NCBI GenBank assembly: GCA_019634635.1
Contig: JAHCBB010000004.1
Location: 186,001-250,000, forward strand
From: Verrucomicrobiia bacterium
GTDB lineage: Bacteria > Verrucomicrobiota > Verrucomicrobiia > Limisphaerales > UBA9464
Length of the DNA stretch: 64,000 nt
Direction: 5' to 3'
Positions within the stretch are counted from its first letter, which is position 1; each line of letters begins with the position of its first letter. Below the pieces are notes generated by a model. That model was not told where the DNA came from. It did not search any database and saw only the letters and a list, made by a program, of their open reading frames with translations. The position numbers and the translations under genes were made by a program. This document shows positions 1 through 11,200 of the stretch, piece by piece.

Positions 1-1025
1 GCGCAACTGACGGTGAGCGCCAGGAATGCGGACCCGGCGCCCAGCACCATGTCGTTGAGTTCGTCCTGCCGGGCGAGGCGGATGGATTCCTCATCCCGGC
101 CGACTTGTCCCGGGAGCAGGGCTGCCTTGGCGACCATGAACCCGGTCGCGGCATCCGCCCCCGTGAGGTCTCCGGCGAGTTGATCCCGGATGAATTCGGG
201 ATAGGGCTTGTCCTCGTTGAGAGCGCGGATGACATAATCGCGGTAAGGCCAGGCGTTGTCCCGGGGGGTATTGACCTCGAAACCGTGGGTCTCACCAAAC
301 GCGACGATGTCGAGCCAATGGCGGGCCCATCGCTCTCCGTACCGCGGAGAGGCGAGCAACGCATCCACGAGCTTTTCATAGGCCAGGGGATCCGGATCGC
401 ACTCAAAGGCATCCACCTCCTCCGGGCAGGGGGGGAGTCCATGGAGATTGAAGTGAAGGCGCCGGATCAACGTGCGGCGATCCGCCTCGGGCGAGAAGGC
501 CAGACCGTTCCGCTGCAGGTCCCGTCCGATGAACGCATCAATCGGTGTGACGTTCCCGGAGGCGTCCGCCAGGGCGTCCGGGACCCCGGGCCGTTCGAGC
601 GGCTGAAACGCCCAGTGATGGTCCCCGGGATGGACCACGGTGGCGGTGGCGCTGTCCGGCCAGGGAGCCCCGAGATCAATCCACGCGCGGAGCAGGCCGG
701 CTTCGCGCGGAGAAAGCAGCGGGCCCTTCGGCGGCATGGTCAATTCCTCATGGCGGCCACTGACGTACCGCAGGAGGGGGCTTCCCGCGCTGTCGCCCGG
801 GACGATGGCGACTCCATACGTATCGCCCCCCTTGAAGGCGACCTCGCGGACATCCAGGCGAAAGGAGCTTTTCTGTTCGTCCGGTCCGTGACACGGGATG
901 CAGTGCCTCGCGAAGATCGGCTGGATGTCGGCGACGAAATCGGCGCCGGGTTCGGCGGCCGCAACGGGCGCGAGGGTGGCGACCGAGGCGATGATGAGGA
1001 CGGAATTCAGTTGGAGTCGTTGCAT
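1..1025 (-). CDS. PSCyt1/PSCyt2 (DUF1549) planctomycete-type cytochrome c protein, C-terminus outside window
   Basis: Partial gene; translation starts at the ATG at 1025-1023 and runs off the left edge. The first residues (MQRLQLNSVLIIASVATLAPVAAA) are a signal peptide. A PSCyt1 domain follows with a CIPCH heme-binding motif and a later MPPKGPLL segment. A PSCyt2/DUF1549 domain then begins near residue 120, with the family-typical text 'RLHFNLHGLPP' and 'SPRYGERWARHWLD'. These proteins are abundant in Planctomycetes and Verrucomicrobia. They usually continue with DUF1553 and are thought to be secreted or periplasmic heme proteins of unknown reaction. The gene is last in a minus-strand run with a sigma factor, FecR-LamG, LamG and pseudopilin genes, 92 bases after the pseudopilin gene. 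Family assignment is firm; function is not known. Confidence 0.85.
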   Translation of the reverse strand, partial: MQRLQLNSVLIIASVATLAPVAAAEPGADFVADIQPIFARHCIPCHGPDEQKSSFRLDVREVAFKGGDTYGVAIVPGDSAGSPLLRYVSGRHEELTMPPKGPLLSPREAGLLRAWIDLGAPWPDSATATVVHPGDHHWAFQPLERPGVPDALADASGNVTPIDAFIGRDLQRNGLAFSPEADRRTLIRRLHFNLHGLPPCPEEVDAFECDPDPLAYEKLVDALLASPRYGERWARHWLDIVAFGETHGFEVNTPRDNAWPYRDYVIRALNEDKPYPEFIRDQLAGDLTGADAATGFMVAKAALLPGQVGRDEESIRLARQDELNDMVLGAGSAFLALTVSC

Positions 1026-1117
1026 GACGAGTCGGATGGGTGCGGCGCGTAAGCCGCACGGCGTGCCGGAAACCGGTCCGAACGGGGATCAGGAGGCGAA
1101 TCGCTTCCCTCGATCCC

Positions 1118-1936
1118 TCAAGGCCCGGGGCGGTATGCGCGCTGGATCCAGGCCAAATCCTGATTTCCGCGGCTTCGCTGAAAGAACTGGCCCTCCCGGG
1201 CAATCTGGATGGTCCGCGGATCACGCCAGCGACGGGCCGCGGCATGGCCGTCGGCGAAGCCGAGGTTTCCGCGGTCGTTGTGCCACAGGCTGAGGGGATC
1301 AACGAAGGATTCGACCTCGATGTAGCAGACCCAGGGGCCAAGCCGGTAGGTGCGCGGGTCGTCGTTGTCGAGGAACACGAATTTCTCCGTCGGTTGCATG
1401 ATCTGGCTGGTTTTTTGAACGAGATACGCCGCGTTGTCCCAGCCGGGCTCGCCATTCATCGTGTTGGCGATGCTATAACTGCGGAGATGGACCTTCTTGT
1501 CCCCCGGGCACTTGTAGGACCCGACGGCGCCAACGTAGGGCCAGAGGAATCCGTCGGTGATATGCTTGATGCGCGCTTCACGGCTGACGCGATGTTCCTC
1601 CGGAGTGGCCCATTGGCGGTCCTCGGGCGGGATGTACACCCAGTCGGCGCGCACGAGCGGATCCAGGCTGTAGGTGGAGGCCCCGACCATCCGGTCGTTA
1701 TTGTCGTTGGAGTACAAGACCCACGCGGTCGCGAGGGTCTTGAGGTTGCCCAGACATTTGGCCCCCTGCGCCTCCCGTTGGGCCTTGGACAACGCCGGGA
1801 GCAGCAGGCTGGCGAGGATCGCAATGATGGCGATGACGACCAACAGTTCGATCAGGGTGAAACCGCGAACGTGCAACCGGGCGGTCCTGGAGAACGTGAC
1901 GCGATGGCGGCTGGGATCAATCATGGCCGGATTCAT
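1118..1936 (-). CDS. type II secretion/pseudopilin-like protein with prepilin N-terminal methylation motif (H-X9-DG type)
   Basis: The protein has 272 residues. A basic leader is followed by '[25 protein letters not shown]', the classical prepilin peptidase cleavage and N-methylation signal joined to a hydrophobic helix. Near the C-terminus is [13 protein letters not shown], matching the H-X9-DG motif of the large pseudopilin-like families of Planctomycetes and Verrucomicrobia. The body is a globular domain of unknown fold that is probably assembled at or exposed on the cell surface. The leader before the cleavage Gly is about 25 residues, and an internal ATG at residue 5 is also possible as start. 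The gene lies 19 bases downstream of the large LamG gene, so the two are probably co-transcribed. Individual substrates of these paralogues are unknown. Confidence 0.88.
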   Translation of the reverse strand: MNPAMIDPSRHRVTFSRTARLHVRGFTLIELLVVIAIIAILASLLLPALSKAQREAQGAKCLGNLKTLATAWVLYSNDNNDRMVGASTYSLDPLVRADWVYIPPEDRQWATPEEHRVSREARIKHITDGFLWPYVGAVGSYKCPGDKKVHLRSYSIANTMNGEPGWDNAAYLVQKTSQIMQPTEKFVFLDNDDPRTYRLGPWVCYIEVESFVDPLSLWHNDRGNLGFADGHAAARRWRDPRTIQIAREGQFFQRSRGNQDLAWIQRAYRPGP

Positions 1937-1955
1937 ATCAGTGTGGATCTGCGCC

Positions 1956-4900
1956 TCACTCGTTTCGGTGGAGCCGGAAGTATCGCGGTTCCTCCTGAAG
2001 GTCCACTGTCACCGGACTGGCTCCTCCTTCAGGAATCGCCGCCCAGGAATCGGGCTGGGACAAGGCGGTGGTGGACTGAAGGACGAAGCCCGGGCCCGTC
2101 CAGGAGAGTTCCAGCTGGCTGGCGGACACCCGGGAGAACTTCAGTTCCACGTCCCCGGGAGCCTCGGGCACGCGGGCGGCGGCGAAGTTTCGAAGCACCT
2201 GCTCATGGCTCAACACCGCCGGGTAGATGGCGAACTCGTCCATCAAGCCGCGGAACGGCCTGGCGTCACCCCACATGCCCAGGCGCCCCCCGGTAAACAG
2301 GATCGGGGCGGCCACGTCGGGGCTTTCCAGGACGAGGTCGCCGTTCCAATACACGCGCAGGGCCCCCGTTTCGATCCCGCTGTCATAGGTGGCCACCCAG
2401 TGGCTCCAGGTCGCGGCCTGGCCCGGCGCCCACCGGGGCGTCGGCGCTGGATTGCCGTTCACTGCGAACTCCATCAGTTCACCGCCGGGCGCGGGTCCGC
2501 CCCAGATGTTGAAATGGAGCAGGTTCGGCTCCCATCCATGATTGGCCCAGAGGGCAAAGAACCCGTTGGGGGGTGGGCTGGCCAGCGGGTTCAACCAGAA
2601 CTCGATGCTGACCTCCGAGAGCGGTTCAAGGCCAAGGTCCGGCATTTCCACATGGCCCTCGTTGAATTCGGCAGCATTGCCCAGATCCGGGCTGGCGGAA
2701 CCGCCGCCGAGAATCAGGCCCGGCGCGGAAAACCAGCCATCGGCCGCAGGCCCGAGCGTTCCCATGTTTTTCGCCGCGGAGGCGGAACTCGTCTCCTCGA
2801 AGCGATAATAGACCAGGGGACTGGCCCCAAGCACGGTCGTGGCGTAATCGGTGGGGGGAACGGTGACCACGCTCAGCACCGCTTCCGCGCTGGTGACCGC
2901 GTTGGCTCCGGTGCCCACACGGACGGCAAACCGGTCCCCCTGGTTGTCTGCCTGCGCGGTGAAGGCGTACTCCGGACCGCTCGCTCCCGGAATTTCCCCT
3001 CCGTTGCGCAGCCATTGGTAGTGGAGGTTCGGGCCGGTGGCGACCACCTGAAACCGGGCGGTACGGCCTTCGAGAACGGCAATGTCGGCCGGATCGGCGA
3101 CGATTTCCACCCCGGCTTGCACCGTGCCGTAGCGGGCCTGGATGGCCGCCGGGTCGAGGGCGATGTCGTAGAAGGCGAACTCGTCCACAAGGCCTTCCAA
3201 CTGGCGCGAATCGGACCACATGCCGATCTGTCCACCGGTGAAGCGCATGGGAACAGCGCCAGCGATGGCTTGTTCGAAGCGGAGGGCTCCGTTGAGGAAG
3301 ACCCGGAGCCGGCCTGGCTGAGTTTCCGCGTTGTAGGTGATCGCCAGGTAATTCCACTCGTCCAGCTTCCATCCGGGTGAATGCCGGGGGAACGGCGCGG
3401 GATTCCCATTGATGGCGAACTCGACCTGCGTCCCTGAATCCGACGAGACCAGGTTGAGGTGAAGGAAGCCGCTTTCCCAACCGGTGTTTGCGAGCAACGC
3501 CGTCAGTCCGGGCCAATCATAGGTGCGGTTCAGCCAGAGTTCGAGGGTGAACTGCGGCGTCGGCGTCGGGTGGAAACCGGGAACACTGATGGAACCGCTC
3601 ATGCCGTCCAGCATGACCGAGGTTCCGAGTTCGCTGAACGCGGACGGTTGACCGAGAGCGATGCCGGCATCCGGATAAACGCCGTCTGCGGCGGAGCCGA
3701 GGCTGCCGAAGTTCCGGGCCACCGTTCCGTCCGGTTCCTCAAACCGGTAGTAAACGAGCGGTTGATCCTGGAGGACCGAGCGGCCGTAGGCGTCCGCGGG
3801 CAGTGGGGTGACACGGAGACGCGCCGCTTCGGAGAGGGCGCTTCCCGCGTCGTTGCTGACGCGGACGGTAAAGAGGGCGCCTTCATCGGCGAGGGTGGCT
3901 GGTGGGGTGGTGTAAACGGCCCCGGTCGCCCCGGGGATCAGTCCACCATTCTTGAACCACTCGTACTTGAGGTCGGGCCCGATCGCTTCAACCTGGAACG
4001 TCGCCGTCAGACGTTCCACGACCCGGGCATCGGCCGGTGGACGGACGATCTCGGCGGCCGAAATCACCGTCAGGACGACTTCGTCGCTCAGGATGTGATC
4101 CGTGCCGTTGCTGATGCGAACGCTGAAGCGGGCGCCATGGTCCGCCGCCTGCGCGTTGGGCAGGCTGTATTCGGGATCGGTGGCGTCCCGGATCGCCTCG
4201 CCGTTTCGGAACCATTGGTAGCTGCGGTTTCGTCCGGTGGCGATCACGGTCCAGGTTGCCGTCTGGCCCGCGAGCACCGACACATTCTCCGGAGGCCGGG
4301 CAAGATTGAGTTCGGTGCGGGCCTCGCTGAAATGGGCCCCGATGCGTTCCGGGCCCAGGATCTTCGGGTAAAACGCGACCTCATCGAGATTCCCCTCCAA
4401 CTGCCGGCCCGTTTCCCACATCCCCAGCCGTCCGCCGGTGATCCGGATCGGGGCCGCGGTCGCGAGGGTGACCTCGGAGTGCAGGATGCCGTTCAGGTAG
4501 AACTTCGCCTGGGCGGGATTCCGCTCCGTGTCGTAGGTGACCACCAGGTGGCTCCATTCGTTCAGCGGCCACTCGGGGAAGAAGCGGATCTGGGGAGCGT
4601 TGCCATTGACCGCGAACTCGAGCAGGGGGTCGTTGTCCGTGCTGATCAGGTTCAGGTGCAGGAATCCTTCGGCCCAGCCATCATTGGCAAAGAGAGCGGT
4701 CAGCCCCGGTCTGTCGGAGGTCCGAAGCAGCCATAGTTCCACCGTGAACTGTCCCAGGGCCTGTTGATTCAGGTCGGGAACGGCGACGAAGCCGTTTTCG
4801 CCGTCAAGCCAGACCGAGCGGCCAAGCGGGGATGCAGCCGAAGGATCGTCCCAGCGAACCCCCGCATCACTGTACAGCCCGTCCGCGTACGCGCCGAGCG

Positions 4901-5078
4901 TGCCGAGGTTTTGGGCGGGACGTCCGCCCGTTTCCTCAAAGCGATAATAGACCAGCGGCGCGTCGGCCAGAACCTCGTCGGGATACGCGGCACGGATTTG
5001 CAGCCCTCCGGAGCTCGATGCCACCATCGAGCCGAGGAGCCATGCCATTGCCGTGTGAGGATGATGGGATCGTTTCAT
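1956..5078 (-). CDS. large secreted protein with three LamG domains and three Ig-like domains
   Basis: About 1040 residues. I chose the ATG at 5078 because it gives a compact signal peptide ([22 protein letters not shown]); an in-frame ATG at 5129 would add 17 residues. The domain order is LamG (about 30-255), two Ig-like repeats (about 255-425), LamG (about 430-650), Ig-like (about 655-740), LamG (about 745-970) and a C-terminal tail. Each LamG starts with a 'PLVYYRFEE' block and contains 'FxLELWLxR' and 'GRLGMW' text, so the three are internal duplications. The Ig-like units carry 'YQWFRNGE...' cores. The tail ([14 protein letters not shown]...YFRLHRNE) is a module typical of verrucomicrobial secreted proteins. 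A carbohydrate-binding or adhesive surface role is inferred. It lies 43 bases downstream of the FecR-LamG gene. Confidence 0.85.
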   Translation of the reverse strand: MKRSHHPHTAMAWLLGSMVASSSGGLQIRAAYPDEVLADAPLVYYRFEETGGRPAQNLGTLGAYADGLYSDAGVRWDDPSAASPLGRSVWLDGENGFVAVPDLNQQALGQFTVELWLLRTSDRPGLTALFANDGWAEGFLHLNLISTDNDPLLEFAVNGNAPQIRFFPEWPLNEWSHLVVTYDTERNPAQAKFYLNGILHSEVTLATAAPIRITGGRLGMWETGRQLEGNLDEVAFYPKILGPERIGAHFSEARTELNLARPPENVSVLAGQTATWTVIATGRNRSYQWFRNGEAIRDATDPEYSLPNAQAADHGARFSVRISNGTDHILSDEVVLTVISAAEIVRPPADARVVERLTATFQVEAIGPDLKYEWFKNGGLIPGATGAVYTTPPATLADEGALFTVRVSNDAGSALSEAARLRVTPLPADAYGRSVLQDQPLVYYRFEEPDGTVARNFGSLGSAADGVYPDAGIALGQPSAFSELGTSVMLDGMSGSISVPGFHPTPTPQFTLELWLNRTYDWPGLTALLANTGWESGFLHLNLVSSDSGTQVEFAINGNPAPFPRHSPGWKLDEWNYLAITYNAETQPGRLRVFLNGALRFEQAIAGAVPMRFTGGQIGMWSDSRQLEGLVDEFAFYDIALDPAAIQARYGTVQAGVEIVADPADIAVLEGRTARFQVVATGPNLHYQWLRNGGEIPGASGPEYAFTAQADNQGDRFAVRVGTGANAVTSAEAVLSVVTVPPTDYATTVLGASPLVYYRFEETSSASAAKNMGTLGPAADGWFSAPGLILGGGSASPDLGNAAEFNEGHVEMPDLGLEPLSEVSIEFWLNPLASPPPNGFFALWANHGWEPNLLHFNIWGGPAPGGELMEFAVNGNPAPTPRWAPGQAATWSHWVATYDSGIETGALRVYWNGDLVLESPDVAAPILFTGGRLGMWGDARPFRGLMDEFAIYPAVLSHEQVLRNFAAARVPEAPGDVELKFSRVSASQLELSWTGPGFVLQSTTALSQPDSWAAIPEGGASPVTVDLQEEPRYFRLHRNE

Positions 5079-5172
5079 TTTGAGATGTCCGTTTGGTGAA
5101 GTCTTTGGCATCCGGGAGTTTGGTTTCATGCTTCGCCGGGAAAGAGGCGCGGAATGGACGGCGGGTCCGCAA

Positions 5173-6624
5173 TTACTGATACGGGTTCCCTGCCGAGAAA
5201 AGGGCCATCACCTCCGCGTCGCTCATCGCGCGTCCGAGAATCAGCAGCTCGTCAATGCGCCCGCTGAGCTTGCGATCCTGGCTGTCCCAGTTGCCGATTT
5301 GCGCGGGGCCGAGGCGTGCGGGATGCGCGGTCATGTGCCTGCTTTCGCTGTCGGGGCGGCCATTGAGATAAAAGCGCGTGCTCCGCTGTGCGGAATCGTA
5401 AACGGTCGCCAGGTGAACCCAGCGGCCCTGCTCGGGCAGCACCGGCGTGCGCGAATTCGGGAAGCCGCTGAATTCATTCGAGCCGGGCGCGAGCGTGTTG
5501 TCGAAAAGCGCGAGCCGCATCGTCGCATCGTGCGTCACCATCCAGTGGACCTGCCCGGGGTTGCTCGTGTTCCAGCCGTCGGTGTGGAGCAGCGATTGAA
5601 ATGGGGCGCCCAGGCGATCGAGACGCACCCACGCGGCGAGCGTGAGCTGCGGCCACACCCGGTCCCCACCGGCGTCGAGCTTGAGGTGATCGCCAACATT
5701 GACGAATTCCGGCGCACGGGATCCCGGCCAGCGGCCCTGGACCCTTCGGAACGTGCCCGGCTCCGGTGCGTCGGACTCGAAATCGAGCAGTGCGATCAGC
5801 GCGGGATCCTGGGTCAGCGCCGCCAGTGCCGCATCCGAGCGGGCGCGCTGGCCGGCGGCGAGGGCGGCGGAAAGCTCCGGTAATTCGTCAGTCTGGATGA
5901 AGGCAGCGGACCGGAAGCCGCGCGTGGAGCTGGCTCCCCGGTTCATGGCCACCGCATCGCCGCCGCGAAGGCTTTGCCCCGTCCTTTCGCCGGTGGCCTT
6001 CGCGATCACCTCGCCCTCAAACACGTGAATCTCCGCCGCACCCGCCGCCGGGACATCCACACCGAACCGGGTGCCGAGATCCACGGCATCGCCCGACGGG
6101 GTGATGACGGTGAAACCCTTCGCCGCAGGCGGCACCTCCGCCGAGAGGCGCCCCCGGACCATGCGCAGGCGCTGCGCCGACTCGAATCGGAACTCCGCCG
6201 GAGCCTCGATCACCACACGCGCCCCGCGTGTTGTGAGCAGTTCGACGCTGCCGGCCTTGAGCGCGCGGGTTTCGCCGCGAAGCGCCGCGCCGATCGGGAG
6301 CTCCTCGACGCCGGCATCCTTCACCACCGTCGCAAACACGCGCTGCGCCTGCCACCACCAGCATCCGGACGCGAGCAGCGCCACGCAGGCGGCCGCGAGC
6401 CATCGCACGGCGATTGGAAACGCGAGCACCCTGGGGCGGGCGGCCGGTCGTCGGGGCCGGCCCGCCGCAGCCGCGGCGAGGGCCGAATCCAGATTGAGGA
6501 GATCGGCAAACTCGCGGCGCAACCCGGTGTCTGCGGACAGGCGGGCATTGAGCTGCGCCAGATCGGCAGCCGAGATCGAACCGTCAATGTAGCGCTGGAT
6601 GAGTCGCGTCGCGTTCTCGTTCAT
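5173..6624 (-). CDS. FecR-domain anti-sigma-like membrane protein with C-terminal LamG domain
   Basis: The start at 6624 ([12 protein letters not shown]) was chosen because its ATG overlaps the TGA of the sigma-factor gene by four bases (ATGA), which implies translational coupling. The product has 483 residues. A cytoplasmic N-terminal segment (about 1-70) resembles the zinc-less anti-sigma helix region. One transmembrane helix follows (about 78-98, [17 protein letters not shown]). Next come a FecR domain (about 110-220, with [26 protein letters not shown] and later [10 protein letters not shown]) and a LamG domain (about 270-483). FecR proteins transmit envelope signals to a cognate ECF sigma factor. 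Here the LamG domain is the likely extracytoplasmic sensor or binding part. The sigma-factor regulation is inferred from gene order. Confidence 0.88.
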   Translation of the reverse strand: MNENATRLIQRYIDGSISAADLAQLNARLSADTGLRREFADLLNLDSALAAAAAGRPRRPAARPRVLAFPIAVRWLAAACVALLASGCWWWQAQRVFATVVKDAGVEELPIGAALRGETRALKAGSVELLTTRGARVVIEAPAEFRFESAQRLRMVRGRLSAEVPPAAKGFTVITPSGDAVDLGTRFGVDVPAAGAAEIHVFEGEVIAKATGERTGQSLRGGDAVAMNRGASSTRGFRSAAFIQTDELPELSAALAAGQRARSDAALAALTQDPALIALLDFESDAPEPGTFRRVQGRWPGSRAPEFVNVGDHLKLDAGGDRVWPQLTLAAWVRLDRLGAPFQSLLHTDGWNTSNPGQVHWMVTHDATMRLALFDNTLAPGSNEFSGFPNSRTPVLPEQGRWVHLATVYDSAQRSTRFYLNGRPDSESRHMTAHPARLGPAQIGNWDSQDRKLSGRIDELLILGRAMSDAEVMALFSAGNPYQ

Positions 6625-7154
6625 GATGGGGTCTCCCCGGCCATGGAGCGGCGGATGCAATCGAGCAGCAGCTTCCGCATCCGGTGCAGCCATTGGTAAA
6701 ATCCCGGGATCGTGCGCCCGCTGTGCCGCGCCACCTCCCGGATCTGCGAATCCTCGCCGTAGGCCTGCAGGAGCAGCTCCCGTTGATCGGTGCCCACTTT
6801 TTCCATGCAGGCCTCCAGCGCCTCCCGCTGGCGCGCAAGACGCGGTTCATCGTCGTCTGCCGCGTCCGCCAGCTTCGTGATCACCTCCTCGTCCAGAACC
6901 ATCCGGTCGCGCCCTTTGTCACGCAGCCACGCCAGCACCTCAAATCGTGCCACTCCAAATGCCCACGACCGGAAATCACCGTCCTCACGAAAGGTGTCGA
7001 ACTTCTCCCAGAGCACCACCGAAGTCTCCTGCATCACGTCCTCGGCATCGGCGCGGGTTGGCACCAGTCGCCGCACGTAGGCGCGAATGGCGGCCTCATG
7101 CGCGGTAAAGCTGCGCAGGAACTGGTGATGACGCTGACTTTCGGCTGGGGACAC
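6621..7154 (-). CDS. ECF RNA polymerase sigma factor, Rhodopirellula/Verrucomicrobium type
   Basis: The protein has 177 residues, the usual ECF sigma length. Region 2 (about 15-80) contains the conserved '[20 protein letters not shown]...[13 protein letters not shown]' text. Region 4 (about 115-170) has an HTH with '[28 protein letters not shown]'. This matches the sigma subfamily that expanded in Planctomycetes and Verrucomicrobia and usually sits next to a FecR-LamG gene, as here. It probably directs transcription of this envelope module (LamG protein, pseudopilin, PSCyt protein), but no target promoter can be proven from sequence. The next upstream kilobase holds no gene on this strand, so a promoter probably lies in 7155-7400. 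Confidence 0.92.
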   Translation of the reverse strand: MSPAESQRHHQFLRSFTAHEAAIRAYVRRLVPTRADAEDVMQETSVVLWEKFDTFREDGDFRSWAFGVARFEVLAWLRDKGRDRMVLDEEVITKLADAADDDEPRLARQREALEACMEKVGTDQRELLLQAYGEDSQIREVARHSGRTIPGFYQWLHRMRKLLLDCIRRSMAGETPS

Positions 7155-7416
7155 GACTGCTCAATGACCATTCTCCGCCGACCGGCCGTCTTTAACGCAG
7201 AAACCGGGAAGGAACCAGATTTCGGCGGGCCGGTTGCAGGCCGGGTGGGGCGGGAGAGCGAAGGCTGCGGATGGGAGGCCATGGCGGGGAGGGTCGAAGG
7301 TGGCGGGTCGAAGGGGCTCCCGCCGGGCGCATTTCCATTTCTTGGATGAGGCGGAAAAGTCTCCCGGTCCAGGGACTCCCGATTGAGAAGCGCCTCACCA
7401 ATATGGGAGTCCTCGC

Positions 7417-8130
7417 GAGCCGTCCGCGTATGCAGTCCCCACGGGTCAGGCCCCAGGTTGCCCGCACGGTTCGGCGGGAGCCTCACCCCACCGGGTCACC
7501 CCCCGGTACGACGCTCCGCGGAGCCGCGTGTGGGGTCGCCAAAGGCCCGGCTTGCGGCGACACGTACGGTTCGGCGGGAGCCTCACCCTACCGGGTAACG
7601 GCCTCACCCCATCAGGTTAGACCCGCAGCCCATCAGACCGCCCATCAGTTCCCCAACCCGGTGGGGACGCTCCGCGGAGCCGTCCGCGTGTGGGGTCCCC
7701 AAAGGCCCGGCTTGCGGCGACACGTACGGTTCATGGGGAGCCTCACCCCACCGGGTAACGGCCTCACCCCATCAGGTTGGACCCGCAGCCCATCAGACCG
7801 CCCATCAGTTCCCCAACCCGGTGGGGCGACGCTCCGCGGAGCCGTCCGCGTGTGGGGTCCCCAAAGGCCCGGCTTGCGGCGACACGTACGGTTCATGGGG
7901 AGCCTCACCCCACCAACTCACCGATCGCCCCCCCGGAACCTCGGCATAGTTCCGCAAAACAACAGAGGGACAGGTCAATGGTCCCGCGCGGGGGGGCGAC
8001 AAAGGGACAGGTCAATGGTGGGGCGCCTCCCGCCCCCGTGTGTTGTGGGTCGAGAGTCCTCGCGAGCCGTCCACGTGTGCAGTCCCCACGGGTCAGTCCC
8101 CACGGGTCGGGCACCAGGTGACCCGCACGT
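7417..8130. repeat. cluster of hairpin repeats resembling group II intron domain V, within a gene-free kilobase
   Basis: The region 7155-8226 holds no convincing gene. From 7417 it contains five related elements: 7417-7472, 7521-7572, 7677-7732, 7839-7894 and a degraded one from 8064. Each begins with GAGCCGT (shortened in the second copy). All but the last end with ACGGTTC, which pairs with the start over seven base pairs. The best copies add a second helix GCGTGT/ACACGT. The 3' strand CACGTACGGTTC and the 5' GAGCCG match the text usual in domain V of bacterial group II introns, although the loop is much longer here. Each is followed by a G-rich/C-rich small hairpin (GGGGAGCCTCACCCC). No reverse transcriptase gene is nearby. 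Confidence 0.7.
7511..7919. repeat. tandem repeat, period about 156-162 bp, 2.6 copies
   Basis: Units start with ACGCTCCGCGGAGCC at 7511, 7667 and 7829, giving periods of 156 and 162 bases; the third copy stops at about 7919. Each unit consists of the domain-V-like hairpin followed by a roughly 75-base stretch beginning 'cctcaccccaccgggtaac' and ending 'ccccaacccggtgggg'. Copies two and three are almost identical; the first has small changes. The array begins after a partial upstream copy (about 7464-7500). No function is evident. Near-identity of adjacent units points to recent expansion. Confidence 0.8.
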
Positions 8131-8226
8131 CGAGAGGCTCCACCGAGATTCTGAGAAGGGCCCGCGCCCGCCACATCGAGAGGTTTCCGCTTCCGCGAAC
8201 GGCATGGATCCGGCAGCATCCGACCC

Positions 8227-11200
8227 GTGGATTCCGGTCTGGTGTCGCGAAATCGGTCCGTCGCCCCCCCACGCAACGATCCGGCACCCGCGCCATCGGC
8301 GGGGGGCGCGGTCGTGCCCCGATTGCTCGACGCGTATCGCGCCATGGTGGCGGCCCGGGCGGTGGATCAGGTGGAGATGGAGCTCGTCCATCGCGGCGAG
8401 GCGTTCTTTCACGTCGGCGGCGCCGGGCACGAGGCCGGCGCGGTGCTCCACCGGTTTCTGACCGCGGACGACTGGCTGCATCTTCACTATCGCGACAAGG
8501 CGCTCATGCTGGCCCGGGGGCTTCCTCCCGAGGAGTTCTTCCACAGCCTGCTCTGCACCGGACCCTCCCATTCCGCGGGTCGCCAGATGAGCGCCCACCT
8601 CAGCGCCCCGCACCTGAATATCCTCAGCCTCGTGGGTCCCGTCGGCAACAATGCCCTCCAGGCGGTGGGGGTCGCCCAGGAGCTGGTTTCCCGGCATCAA
8701 CGTCACCCCAACAACGGCAGCCTGCCGCTGGTGGTGTGCGCCGTGGGCGACGGCACCAGCCAGCAGGGGGAGTTCCTCGAAGCCGTCGCCGAGGCGGTGA
8801 GGTCGCGGCTGCCGGTGCTCTTCTGGATTGAGGACAACCAACTCGCGATCTCCACCCAGACCGCCGGACGTACCTGCTACGACCTTCCCGGCGGCCCGGC
8901 GGATTCGTTTTACGGCATGCGTGTGCACCGGCTGGATGGCCGGGATCCGGTGCAGTGCGACGTTCAACTGGAGGGGATCGTTCCCGGCGTGCGCGCCGGG
9001 GAGCCCGCTTTGGTGGTCCTTCAGGTGGAGCGGTTGACGCATCACACGAACGCCGACGACGAGCGGGTGTACCGCGGTGAGGAGGAAATCCAGCGGGTGC
9101 GCCGGGAGGCGGACCCGATCGCTGCGCTCCGGAATGCCCTGGTGGACTCCGGGATGACCCCGGCCGCCCTCGATGAATTGGAGGCCGGGGTGGTTCGCGA
9201 GGTCCGGGCGGCAGCGGACCGGGCGCTCGTGGCGCCCAATCCGGCCCCCAACCTGGATGCCCGGCCGCCGTTGCCGTCGGATCTGGTGTCCGCTGTGGAA
9301 TATCGGGGCACGGACGACCCGGTGGGTGCCCCGCGGCTGACCCTGCTGGAGGCGCTGCGCGAAGTGCTGCGGGTGCATCTCGAAGCGGATCCGCGGATCA
9401 GCCTGTACGGTCAGGACATTGAGGATCCCAAGGGGGATGTCTTCGGGCTCACCCGGGGATTGTCGCGCGCCTTTCCCGGGCGCGTGGTGAATGCCCCGCT
9501 CTCCGAGAGCACCATCGCGGGCGTGAGCATCGGGCGTGCCCTGGCCGGTGGACGCCCCGTGGGCTTCATCCAGTTCGCCGACTTCGTACCGCTGGCGTTC
9601 AACCAGATCGCCGCAGAGCTGGGATCGTTGTACTGGCGCACCCTGGGTGGCTGGCGGGCGCCGGTGGTGTTGATGATGCCGTGCGGCGGGTATCGTCCGG
9701 GCCTCGGGCCCTTCCACGCCCAGACCTTCGAGAGTGTGCTGGCGCATGTCCCCGGGGTGGATGTGGTGATGCCCTGCACGGCGGCCGATGCCGCCGGACT
9801 GCTCAATGCCGCGTTGCGCGGCGGGCGTCCCACCGTGCTCCTCTATCCCAAGGTCTGCCTGAATGATCCGGCCCTGGCCACCAGTGCTGATGTCGCCCGA
9901 CAACTGGTGTTGCCGGGAAAGGCCCGGCGGGTGCGGTCCGGAAAGGACCTCACCCTGGTGACCTGGGGTGCCACCGTCCCGCTGTGCGCCCGGGTCGCCG
10001 CGGCGCTCGACGAGGCCGGAGTGGGCACCGACCTGCTCGACCTTCGGTCGCTCAGTCCGTGGGACGCCGACATGGTTTGCGACAGCGTCCGGCGCACCGG
10101 ACGCCTGCTTGTCGTGCACGAAGACAACCTCACCTGCGGGTTTGGCGCCGAGGTGCTGGCCACGGTGGCCGAGCGGGTGGCGGGACCGGTCCAGTCCCGG
10201 CGCGTGACGCGCCCCGACACCTACGTCCCTTGCAACTACGCCAACCAGCTGGAGGTGCTCCCCGGACACCGCCGCATCCTGGAGGCGGCGGCGGCCATGA
10301 CCGGGGTCGTCGTGGACTGGGAGGCGGAGGCGGTGCCGGTTGCCGGGGAATTTGTGCTGGAGGCCGTGGGGTCGAGTCCCGCGGATCAGACGGTGTCGGT
10401 GGTGGAATGGAAGGTGCGCCCGGGGCAGACCATTGCCGCCGGCGACCTGATCGCGGATTGCGAGGCGGACAAGGCAACCTTCGAACTGCGCGCCCCTGTG
10501 GACGGTGTGATTGGCGACCTCATCGCCGTTGATGAGAAGGTGCCTGTTGGGGCGCCGCTGGCGCGCATTCGCACCGCGCTTTCCCGGACGATGGCGCCCC
10601 GGCGGATTCCCCCGGAACCGCGGGCGCGATTGCGGCGGCGGGAAGATGACGCCCCGGGCGGCGCGCACGAGGTGAAGGAGCAGAGGCGTCCGCGTGTCGC
10701 GGCACGTTCCGACCACCCGGTGGTGGCGCTGTCCTCGATTGTTGCGGCCCCTGGCGGAAGGGTGGTCACCAACGAGGAGCTGGTGCGGCGGTTTGCCGGC
10801 CGGTCCGCTCACGATGTGCTTCAGCGAACGGGCATAGAGTCCCGTCACCTCCTGGCGCCGGGGGAGTCGGCGCTTACGCTGGCGGCAAGAGCCTCAAGGG
10901 CGGCTTTGAAGGAGGTCGGGATGACCCTGGCGGACCTGGATGCGATTTTCGTGAGCACCAGCTCCCCGATTTCGATCAGCCCGAGCCTGGCCTGCCTGCT
11001 GCATCACGAATTGTCCCAGGACGGGCCCTCGCGCGACCTGGCGGCCAGCGACATCCTGGCGGCATGCACCGGCTATCTGTATGCGCTGCAGTCGGCCTTC
11101 GACTTCTGTCGCTCGGAGCCCGGGGCCACGGTGCTGGTGGTCACCGCGGAGGCGATGAGCACCTTCACGAATCCGGATGACTTTGACACGGCCGTGGTGT

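Noticed and set aside
7417..8130. CRISPR array
   Set aside because: Units are about 160 bases long and nearly identical throughout, with no short repeats separated by unique spacers of uniform length.
7975..10848. Minus-strand 957-residue open frame over the E1-FabH fusion gene
   Set aside because: It is His/Arg/Gly-rich antisense text of a high-GC gene with clear plus-strand domains; no domain is recognisable.
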